Notes under the pieces: generated by a model
The model's database searches: none
The model's input: only the letters and a program-made list of their open reading frames with translations
Told to the model about the DNA's origin: nothing
Shown: in pieces, positions 24,814 to 30,687 of the stretch
Layout: each line of letters opens with the position of its first letter
Numbering within the stretch: the first letter of the stretch is position 1
Program-made: the position numbers and the translations under genes
NCBI GenBank assembly: GCA_027483425.1
Contig: JAIXUR010000626.1
Coordinates: 1 to 34,253 of the forward strand
From: Cyanobacteriota bacterium
GTDB lineage: Bacteria; Cyanobacteriota; Cyanobacteriia; Phormidesmidales; Phormidesmidaceae
Length of the DNA: 34,253 bases
Direction of reading: 5' to 3'

Positions 24814-25014
24814 TTACTCTATCGCGGGTGGGATGGGGGATACCCAGTGGGTGCCGCCGCCCTGGCGGCGGCCCGGAAACTCATCTCGGCTATTGGCACT
24901 GGCCACCGACTCTAGCCCAAAGGCCTGAAACACAACCATAACGACTAACGATAACGCCCCAATTGCCAGCACTGAGTAGTACGAACGGGCTGTTTGCTTG
25001 AGCTGAGTTTGCAT
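24814..25014 (-). CDS. Small secreted or lipid-side peptide with GRRQGGGTHW motif
   Basis: A 66-residue protein I cannot assign a function to. It has a short basic N-terminus (MQTQLKQTAR), a hydrophobic core (about 13-33) and a signal-peptidase-like site VASA-N at residue 40. Cleavage there would release a 26-residue peptide with RDEFPGRRQGGGTHW and a Pro-rich end. From memory, PGRRxGGGT motifs recur just after the signal peptide of cyanobacterial exported proteins, including DUF928 proteins, so this may be a stand-alone or truncated version. I chose ATG 25014 because the frame upstream of it lacks coding character. Direct repeats CTTGAGTGACT (25039-25049 and 25053-25063) lie just upstream, and a terminator lies downstream. 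Confidence 0.6.
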   Translation of the reverse strand: MQTQLKQTARSYYSVLAIGALSLVVMVVFQAFGLESVASANSRDEFPGRRQGGGTHWVSPIPPAIE

Positions 25015-25038
25015 AACATTTACCGTTATTGCCCCAGG

Positions 25039-25063
25039 CTTGAGTGACTTCCCTTGAGTGACT
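25039..25063 (-). promoter_or_regulatory. Two 11-nt direct repeats upstream of the peptide gene
   Basis: CTTGAGTGACT occurs at 25039-25049 and again at 25053-25063 (14-base period), 25 to 49 bases before the peptide start codon. The position fits a regulator binding site or 5' leader element. Confidence 0.4.
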
Positions 25064-25258
25064 CCAATCTGAGGGTAGACGCTCCCTAAACAACATTGAC
25101 GACCCTGGCCTTTCCCCCATGATTTAGATGCAGACCATGGTTGAGATGAGTCAAGCCTGAATCTATTAAGACCGAATCCTGGCGGCGTCATCGACAGAGG
25201 TCCTACGGAATTTGAACCTAGGGGATCCTACTGACCTTTCCCACCGATCCGGATCAGA

Positions 25259-25288
25259 TGTGTGAAGCTTGTGTGAACTTTCTTGAAA
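25259..25288. promoter_or_regulatory. Triple 8-bp box with 11-bp period, response-regulator-like
   Basis: TGTGTGAA (25259-25266), TGTGTGAA (25270-25277) and TCTTGAAA (25281-25288) are separated by 3 bases each. An 11-bp period of 8-bp units is the geometry used by OmpR/PhoB-family regulators. The bases do not match the cyanobacterial Pho box as I remember it. The nearest gene it could serve is the small peptide gene, 245 bases to the left. Confidence 0.4.
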
Positions 25289-25380
25289 CTTTCCGGATTT
25301 TAGCGACTCTCGCCAGACCTTGATTGCGCAGTACTGGGCTCCCAGCGAGGGGGCTATCATCCGTATTGTTACGGAATGTC

Positions 25381-25436
25381 CCCTGTTTTCCCTTGAGGTT
25401 TGTTTTGGGATTCTCTGGGTAACAAGGGAAACTGGG
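25381..25436. other. Hairpin with 9-bp perfect stem, unexplained
   Basis: TTTCCCTTG (25387-25395) pairs with CAAGGGAAA (25423-25431), and CCC (25381-25383) with GGG (25434-25436), around a 27-base loop. It is preceded by CCGTA-TTGT-TACGG (25361-25374). It could be part of a non-coding RNA or a foldback remnant. Confidence 0.45.
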
Positions 25437-25453
25437 AGGAGGTGATTCGATTA

Positions 25454-25502
25454 GGAGTCAGGAGCCGGGAGTCAGGAGGCAGGAGTCAGGAGCTGGGAGT
25501 TA
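25454..25502 (+). repeat. Seven tandem heptamers (STRR-like)
   Basis: Exactly seven 7-base units with consensus GGAGTCA: GGAGTCA, GGAGCCG, GGAGTCA, GGAGGCA, GGAGTCA, GGAGCTG, GGAGTTA. Short tandemly repeated heptamers are a known feature of filamentous cyanobacterial genomes. They are non-coding here and lie 26 bases past the stop codon of the DUF92 gene. Confidence 0.85.
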
Positions 25503-25528
25503 TACCGAATCTGAATCCTTTAGATGCG

Positions 25529-26332
25529 CTAGGGGATGCTAAACATCACCTTGGCACCTAGGCCTAGCAGGAGGCCTAGGACTGCTCCCAGGGTGGTGTT
25601 GATGCCATTGACCACCTCATTGGTAAGCCACGGTACCCGAGGCTGGAGCGTTGCCCCAATCAGGCTCTCGACGTTGGTGGCCACAAAGGCGGACACCAGG
25701 CAAATGCCTAGACCCCAGAAGGCCATTAACCCAACTCCCCAGCCCACCAGGGCAATCACCGCTGACCCGGCTACTCCAGCCACCGTCCCCTCTAGGCTGA
25801 TGGCCCCTTCAGTGCCCGGAGGTACGGGCTTCAGGGAGGTAATTAAAAAGGTTCGCTGGCCGTAGGCTTTACCCACCTCACTGGCGGTCGTATCGGACAG
25901 TTTGGTGCCTAGACTGCTGACGTAGGCCAGGGCCAGCAGGGGAATCCACCGGTCAGCGGCGGCTGGGGTGGTGGCTACCCCGAGTAGGGCGATCGCAACT
26001 GCGCAGACCGCCGCGGCCAGGGCTGAACCCCAGACGTTTTCAGGCCCTCTGACCCCCGATCGCCCTTCGGCAATACCGGCGGCCTCCTTGCGGGCTTTGC
26101 CCAGGCGCGTTACAGCTGAACCAGCCAGGAAGTAGGTCATCATCACGATGTAGCCTCGCCAGCCCAGACAGCCCCAGATCAGCACCCCTAGCCCCCAGGC
26201 ATGGAGGTAGCCTACAGGGGTCAGCAGCTTTTTGGGTGAACGCCAGGCTAGGCCCAGCAGGGCGGTGTTAATCACCCCACCCAGGAGCCAGGTCGTTGCC
26301 TGGGCAGCCGCAGGTATTGTCGATAGCACCAT
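25529..26332 (-). CDS. DUF92/TIGR00297 membrane protein, VTE6 phytyl-phosphate kinase homologue
   Basis: A 267-residue, very hydrophobic protein with about six or seven membrane segments and the family region SSLGTKLSDTTASEVGKAYG. Plant VTE6, of this family, phosphorylates phytyl phosphate to phytyl diphosphate, which salvages phytol from chlorophyll for tocopherol and phylloquinone; the Synechocystis homologue is Sll0875. An Asp/Ser-containing loop (SDTTASEVG) is conserved and probably handles the phosphate substrate, by inference. The start is ATG 26330-26332. It lies 41 bases downstream of the anti-sigma-type ATPase gene and could share its transcript. Heptamer repeats follow its stop codon. 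Confidence 0.85.
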   Translation of the reverse strand: MVLSTIPAAAQATTWLLGGVINTALLGLAWRSPKKLLTPVGYLHAWGLGVLIWGCLGWRGYIVMMTYFLAGSAVTRLGKARKEAAGIAEGRSGVRGPENVWGSALAAAVCAVAIALLGVATTPAAADRWIPLLALAYVSSLGTKLSDTTASEVGKAYGQRTFLITSLKPVPPGTEGAISLEGTVAGVAGSAVIALVGWGVGLMAFWGLGICLVSAFVATNVESLIGATLQPRVPWLTNEVVNGINTTLGAVLGLLLGLGAKVMFSIP

Positions 26333-26373
26333 AGCGTGACGTCCTTGAAGTATCTAAGGGGAGTATCTACGGC

Positions 26374-26808
26374 CTAAAGCTCAAAGGTTTTGTGGAGGTG
26401 GAGGCAGTTGCCATGGATAGGGGCTGGTTCATAGGTCAGGCGATCGGCCACCAGATACATGATCTTGAGACCTCGGCCGCCCTCAGATTCGAGGTTGTTG
26501 ACGGTAATTTTGTGGCGTAGCACAGCGGCGAGGTCAAAGCCGGGGCCCTGATCCCAAATCCGGATATCGATGGTGCGATCGCTAACGGCCACCTCAATGC
26601 GAACGGGGGTAGCCAAGGGCAACCCGGCATGGGCGTGGCGTACAGCATTCGTAAAGCCCTCAATCATCGCTAACTGACACTGAAGCCAAACATTTCGGGG
26701 AATGGGGGAAGCCTGAAATTGATCAAACCAAGCCAGTACCGACTTCAATTCCGTTGGATCGGTTTGGGTCTCTATCTGGCTGATGTGCTGGTAGGTCAAA
26801 GCAGGCAA
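26374..26808 (-). CDS. Anti-sigma-factor-type ATP-binding protein (HATPase, RsbW-like)
   Basis: A 144-residue stand-alone GHKL ATPase domain. Visible are the N-box IEGFTNAVRHAH (E50, N54), DQGPGFD and EGGRGLKIMYLVAD. Proteins of this type phosphorylate an anti-anti-sigma (STAS) partner on Ser and sequester a sigma factor or another target. No STAS or PP2C gene is nearby, so the partner is elsewhere. The open frame begins at TTG 26808 without a visible ribosome binding site. No ATG occurs before the N-box, so a non-ATG start or a short N-terminal misassignment is likely. Confidence 0.85.
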   Translation of the reverse strand: MPALTYQHISQIETQTDPTELKSVLAWFDQFQASPIPRNVWLQCQLAMIEGFTNAVRHAHAGLPLATPVRIEVAVSDRTIDIRIWDQGPGFDLAAVLRHKITVNNLESEGGRGLKIMYLVADRLTYEPAPIHGNCLHLHKTFEL

Positions 26809-26879
26809 TAGCTAAATGGCTTGTATACTTGCATAATAGGCTCAAGCCCGCTGCGGCAGAAGCCCCGAAGCAAAGAGCT

Positions 26880-27701
26880 TTACATCTGTCTGGGCCTCTG
26901 TCTCCGCCCGGTAGCGGTGATCGGGCTGAGCCAAGTCAACAAATTCTGCCGCAGGTTCGTTAAGTCACGATAAAATTCTTGCTTTACAAATTGCCCCAGG
27001 GCATCTAATGGGCTAAACGATTCGCCCGGCTGCCAGCCAATGTCCTGGGCAATGGGGGTGGTATGGGATCCCTGAAGAATTTGCACAGTGGTTAGGTCAG
27101 GAAAGCGGCGCACCAGCACCTCTGATAGGGGGCGAGTTTGATCGAGAGTGTCGTTGCGAAATTTAATCAACAAGTTGCGGGGGACTGGGTAGCGATCGCG
27201 CACCAGCGCCAGGGTTGCCTCGGGGTCGGGGGTAAACTCTAGGTCAAAGGCCGGGTTAAACTGCACCACCTGCTCTAAAAATGGAATCGATCGCCGGGCC
27301 GGATAGTTGTTAAAGCTCATGTAAATATTGCCCGCCCGCTCCACCTCCCAGAGGCTGTTGATCAGCAGGTGAACCTTACAGCCCATGCTGTGCCCCAGAC
27401 CATAGATGGGTAGATAGTAGTCGTGGGGTAGCACCCGCTTATACAGGTACCGCAGCGCCTGATCAAAGGTAATCAGTACCTCCTCGGCAATGGCGGCATG
27501 GTCAAAGGTATTGATAAAAGGGGTTGCCACCACCAGGTAGCCCTGGCGGGCCAGATTTTCGAGCAACCACTGGTAGGTCACGCTGGGGGCCGTTGCCACA
27601 AAGGCCCCCCCCAAAAAATGCACAATGGCCTGGGGGTAGGGGGCGGTAGGGAGATGCGGGGGTACCAAAATCCAGTTGCCAGATACCTCTTGCCAATTCA
27701 T
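26880..27701 (-). CDS. DUF1350 family protein, alpha/beta-hydrolase-like
   Basis: A 273-residue protein of the DUF1350 family, found in cyanobacteria and plastids; function unknown. The alpha/beta-hydrolase features are an early IVHFLGGAFV oxyanion-like segment and a nucleophile elbow YGLGHSMGCKV with S105. An acid and a histidine can be proposed (late GSHTTPI may hold the His), but I cannot place the acid with confidence. The start is ATG 27701. It lies 71 bases upstream of the RsbW-like gene on the same strand and is divergent from the alpha/beta-fold gene at 27937. Confidence 0.85.
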   Translation of the reverse strand: MNWQEVSGNWILVPPHLPTAPYPQAIVHFLGGAFVATAPSVTYQWLLENLARQGYLVVATPFINTFDHAAIAEEVLITFDQALRYLYKRVLPHDYYLPIYGLGHSMGCKVHLLINSLWEVERAGNIYMSFNNYPARRSIPFLEQVVQFNPAFDLEFTPDPEATLALVRDRYPVPRNLLIKFRNDTLDQTRPLSEVLVRRFPDLTTVQILQGSHTTPIAQDIGWQPGESFSPLDALGQFVKQEFYRDLTNLRQNLLTWLSPITATGRRQRPRQM

Positions 27702-27936
27702 AGCGGTCTGACGTTGCCTGCTAGTTGATTAAGCTATAACGCTGCTTTCTCTATACTGTAGCCAGTTTGTGGGCGGGGCAGACAATAAATTCCCAGGAGA
27801 GATATCTGGGACAGTCGCTCGGCCTGGCTCCGCTCCCCGATCTCCTGTGGGTAAAGCCGACTCGGTGCCAGGCCCTGGCCCTTGCCTTCTGATTCGGTAG
27901 GGCGGTAAGCTCGATGGGCTGGGTTAAGGAAAGACT

Positions 27937-28797
27937 ATGGCTCAGGGGGGCGCGATCGCAGAGCACACCGTATTGGTTGACGGACTGACTTGGTTTTACC
28001 GCGAGCTGCAGCCCCTCGGCGACACGCCTCGGCTGCCGGTGCTGCTTCTCCACGGCCTAGTTTCCCAAAGCTACAGCTGGCGACAGGTGATGCCTGGACT
28101 AGCACAGCAAGGTTTTCGCACCATTGCCCCCGACTGGATCGGCCATGGGTTTTCCGATAAGCCCGACCGCCGCGACTTCCCCTACACCCCCGAGTCTCTG
28201 GTCGCAGCCCTGGCCAGCTTTATCGATGCCCTAGAGCTACCCCAGGTTCATCTGGTGGCCCAGGGTTTTTTAGGATCCGTGGGTATCCAATACGCCCTTG
28301 GGCATCCTGACCGGGTTGACCGCCTGGTGATCATTAATGCTCCGGTCAGCATCGGATCTAAACTGCCTTGGAAAATTCGCCAGATGGGCCTCCCCCTGGC
28401 CGGAGATATGATCACCCAGGACCCCCTGCTGGTCGATCGCACCCTGGAGGGGGGCGGCCCCTACCAAGTCGACGACGCCGATTTAGACGTGTACCGACGC
28501 CCGTTTTTGAAAAGCTCTGACGTTGGCCGAGCATTGATGACCACGGTGCGCCGTCTCGCCATAGACGAGGTGAGTCAGGACATTGCCGCCGGTCTTCAAA
28601 CCTGGGATCACCCAACCCTGGTACTCTGGGGCGAAAACGATCCCTGGCTGCCGATCAGCCTCGCTGAAGCAGCGGTGCAGGCCCTACCCAACGGTGAGCT
28701 GCAAACCTTGGCCCAGGTGGGGCACTACGCCCAGGAAGACTGGGCCGAGAAAGTTGTCGGGGCCATTGAAGTCTTCCTGCGCCAGATGGCCGTTTAG
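27937..28797 (+). CDS. Alpha/beta-hydrolase-fold protein lacking the usual nucleophile
   Basis: A 286-residue alpha/beta-hydrolase fold protein: LLLHGLVSQS (oxyanion region), DWIGHGFSDKP, LVLWGENDPWLP (acid D235) and VGHYAQED (His H263). The nucleophile elbow reads VHLVAQGFLGSVGIQYAL. Aligned without gaps to the standard VHLVGHSMGG pattern, glycine (G110) occupies the Ser/Asp/Cys position. A serine lies four residues later, outside the elbow geometry. It therefore may not act as a classical hydrolase. The start ATG 27937 has AAGGAAAG upstream. From memory, related proteins with this VQGFLGS signature exist in other cyanobacteria, so the change is probably not a sequencing error. Confidence 0.85.
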   Translation: MAQGGAIAEHTVLVDGLTWFYRELQPLGDTPRLPVLLLHGLVSQSYSWRQVMPGLAQQGFRTIAPDWIGHGFSDKPDRRDFPYTPESLVAALASFIDALELPQVHLVAQGFLGSVGIQYALGHPDRVDRLVIINAPVSIGSKLPWKIRQMGLPLAGDMITQDPLLVDRTLEGGGPYQVDDADLDVYRRPFLKSSDVGRALMTTVRRLAIDEVSQDIAAGLQTWDHPTLVLWGENDPWLPISLAEAAVQALPNGELQTLAQVGHYAQEDWAEKVVGAIEVFLRQMAV

Positions 28798-29116
28798 AAG
28801 GCTCAACCCAACGGGGCGATGGCTGTCGCTTGGACCTTCTACGTGGGTTAAATCCGCTCAACCCATCCCTCAAAACAGCACTACCATTGAGGATATAGGT
28901 AGGCCAGGCCAGTGCTCAAACCATCTGGGTCACCGCAGCCTAGAATGTCGGTACAGAACCCGGTTTCTTGGCCAGACGGTAAGTCATACCGTTAGCGCAG
29001 CGACGAAGAAACCGGGGTTTTAGCCATACTGTACCGGTGCTCTAGGCCAGGCCTATAGACCGTGCTGTTATGCCAGTCCACTCAGCCGCAGCGTCTTACC
29101 CAAGGAGAAGAATCCC
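28798..29116. other. Intergenic region with REP-like inverted repeats; no gene
   Basis: No gene is supported in these 319 bases. Near the left end, TGGGTT (28844-28849) pairs with AACCCA (28860-28865), and GCTCAACCCA occurs twice (28801-28810, 28856-28865). This resembles a repeat common in cyanobacteria and may help end transcription of the upstream gene. A larger nested foldback occupies 28949-29036. The trxQ ribosome binding site AAGGAG is at 29102-29107. Confidence 0.6.
28949..29036. repeat. Nested foldback element (88 bp)
   Basis: The outer left arm CGGTACAGAACCCGGTTTCTT (28949-28969; given here only as a boundary) pairs imperfectly with 29006-29036, which contains AAGAAACCGGGG and CTGTACCG split by ten extra bases. 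The inner hairpin ACGGTA-AGTCA-TACCGT (28976-28992) is perfect. AAGAAACCGGG-type inverted repeats are familiar in cyanobacterial intergenic DNA. Confidence 0.65.
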
Positions 29117-29437
29117 ATGGCCACTAAGCAGCAGTTCCAAAGCTTTGATGAGTTGTTGACCGGCACTCAGACTCCTGTCCTGGTGGATTTTTATGCGACC
29201 TGGTGTGGGCCCTGCCAGATGATGGCTAGCATACTCAATGACGTCAATAGCCAACTCAAGGGCAAGCTTAAGGTCGTTAAAATCGACACCGATAAATACC
29301 CCCGCATTGCCTCCCAGCATCAAGTTTCGGCCCTACCTACCCTGGTGCTATTTAAGGCTGGGCAGCCCGTCGATCGGATTGAAGGGGTGTTGCCCACCGA
29401 CCAATTGGTAGCCCGTCTGCGGCCCCACCTGGGCTAG
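29117..29437 (+). CDS. trxQ: Thioredoxin, y-type (TrxQ)
   Basis: A 106-residue canonical thioredoxin with WCGPC (C30, C33) and cis-proline P74 in SALPTLVLF. The segments DFYATWCGPCQ, KIDTDKYP and EGVLPTDQLV closely match plant plastid Trx y and the cyanobacterial TrxQ group from memory, rather than the m-type TrxA. TrxQ/Trx y is linked to antioxidant peroxiredoxin reduction. The start ATG 29117 has the strong Shine-Dalgarno AAGGAG nine bases upstream. folK begins 3 bases after its stop codon, so translation is probably coupled. Confidence 0.93.
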   Translation: MATKQQFQSFDELLTGTQTPVLVDFYATWCGPCQMMASILNDVNSQLKGKLKVVKIDTDKYPRIASQHQVSALPTLVLFKAGQPVDRIEGVLPTDQLVARLRPHLG

Positions 29438-29440
29438 GGG

Positions 29441-29950
29441 ATGACGGTGGTTCCCTGTGCGATCGCCCTGGGCAGCAATCTGGGTAATTCCCAACATATT
29501 CTTCGATCTGCCCTGCTCGCGCTGCATACCCCCCCTGACCTCGAGGTGGTGGCGCAATCGAGCCTTTACCAAACCGTCGCCATTGGCCCGATCCAACCCG
29601 ATATCTTGAATGCCTGCGCCCTGGTCAATACGACCCTGTCTCCCCAGGATCTGCTCTACCGGTTACTGCACGTCGAGCAGGGCTTTGGTCGAGTGCGCCG
29701 CGAACGCTGGGGCCCTCGCACCCTTGATCTCGATGTGCTGTTCTATGGCCAGGCCATCATCCTTGAACCCGATCTAACCATTCCCCACCCCCGGCTGCGG
29801 GAGCGAGCATTTGTCCTGATTCCCCTGGCGGAAATTGCCCCCCAGTGGCTTGATCCAATTACCCACCGGTCGGTGCAGTCGCTGTGTGGTGCCATTGACC
29901 CAGCGGGTGTCCAACGACTAGGGGCAATCGATCAACCTATACAGCCCTAA
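29441..29950 (+). CDS. folK: 2-amino-4-hydroxy-6-hydroxymethyldihydropteridine pyrophosphokinase (HPPK)
   Basis: FolK transfers pyrophosphate from ATP to hydroxymethyl-dihydropterin in folate synthesis. The 169-residue protein has the N-terminal ALGSNLGN signature, the QTVAIGPIQPDILNACALV region, and the HPPK signature RWGPRTLDLDVLFY with metal-binding aspartates. The start is ATG 29441 (a GTG two codons in is an alternative). It is translationally linked to trxQ and 46 bases upstream of the Nudix gene, suggesting a three-gene operon. Confidence 0.95.
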   Translation: MTVVPCAIALGSNLGNSQHILRSALLALHTPPDLEVVAQSSLYQTVAIGPIQPDILNACALVNTTLSPQDLLYRLLHVEQGFGRVRRERWGPRTLDLDVLFYGQAIILEPDLTIPHPRLRERAFVLIPLAEIAPQWLDPITHRSVQSLCGAIDPAGVQRLGAIDQPIQP

Positions 29951-29995
29951 AGCTGAAGCCAGCTACAATGGGGGCACTCTCTGCGAGTCATAGCT

Positions 29996-30559
29996 ATGCC
30001 CCTTGGTCAAGAGCCTCCCCAACTGCTCAAGCAGCGCCTGTTTTACGAGGGGCGTAAATTTAACTTCGAGGTCAATCGATTGCGCTTACCTAACCAAGCC
30101 GAGGGCGATTGGGAGTGCATTCGCCATCCGGGTGGGGCCCTAGCGGTGCCGGTCACCAACGAGGGGCAGTTGGTTATGGTGCGTCAGTATCGCTTTGCGG
30201 TGATAGGGCGACTGCTAGAATTTCCGGCGGGCACCGTAGAGCCAGGGGAGACCCCCGCTGAGACGATTCGGCGAGAAATCCAAGAAGAAATTGGCTATAG
30301 TGCCCAAACCTGGCTGCCCATCGGCAATTTCCCCTTAGCCCCGGGCTACTCTGATGAAATTATTCATACCTTTCTAGCCACCGATCTAGAGATCATTGAG
30401 TCGCCCCCCGATGCCGATGCCGATGAAGATTTAGAGGTCGTGCTCCTCACCCCGGCCGAACTAGAAAAGTCAATTGCGGCTGGAGAAGCCGTGGATGCCA
30501 AGACGATTGCCAGCTTCTACCTGGCTAAGCCTTACCTAGAGAAGCTAGCGGCACTTTAG
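29996..30559 (+). CDS. Nudix hydrolase, ADP-ribose pyrophosphatase-like
   Basis: A 187-residue Nudix protein. The Nudix box runs from G79 (GTVEPGETPAET) to REIQEEIGY and keeps the REXXEE metal ligands. The preceding VRQYRFAVIGRLLEFPAG is typical of the ADP-ribose/sugar-nucleotide pyrophosphatase subgroup (NudF-like) rather than MutT. The start is ATG 29996. TACAAT at 29964-29969 in the short gap after folK could be an internal -10 element, so it may be read both with folK and alone. It converges on gyrA. Confidence 0.9.
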   Translation: MPLGQEPPQLLKQRLFYEGRKFNFEVNRLRLPNQAEGDWECIRHPGGALAVPVTNEGQLVMVRQYRFAVIGRLLEFPAGTVEPGETPAETIRREIQEEIGYSAQTWLPIGNFPLAPGYSDEIIHTFLATDLEIIESPPDADADEDLEVVLLTPAELEKSIAAGEAVDAKTIASFYLAKPYLEKLAAL

Positions 30560-30654
30560 GGTTTTGGGGTAACTCCCCATGCAGCGGCTGTGCAGATAGA
30601 GCACTTTCTCACAACTGATGAGGCTGACTGCCTGACCGGGTCATTGGCGGCCTC

Positions 30655-30682
30655 AGGGGAATGCCTGTTTCAAACATCCCCT
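30655..30682 (-). terminator. Possible hairpin after gyrA
   Basis: AGGGGA (30655-30660) pairs with TCCCCT (30677-30682), and TGTTT with AAACA inside, with a 5-base bulge. It begins 5 bases past the gyrA stop codon. No U run follows, so the call is weak. Confidence 0.35.
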
Positions 30683-30687
30683 TAGGG

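Larger units (their letters stand above)
25015..25528. other. Intergenic region with direct repeats, a hairpin and heptamers; no gene
   Basis: No protein gene is supported. It contains an 11-nt direct repeat (25039-25063), a triple box with an 11-bp period (25259-25288), a hairpin with a 9-bp stem (25381-25436) and heptamer repeats (25454-25502). TATACCGAATCTGA, resembling the end of the MITE-like element, follows the heptamers at 25501-25514. Confidence 0.6.

Noticed and set aside
25454..25502. Heptamer array considered as a CRISPR-like repeat.
   Set aside because: Units are 7 bases, directly abutting, with no spacers and no cas genes.
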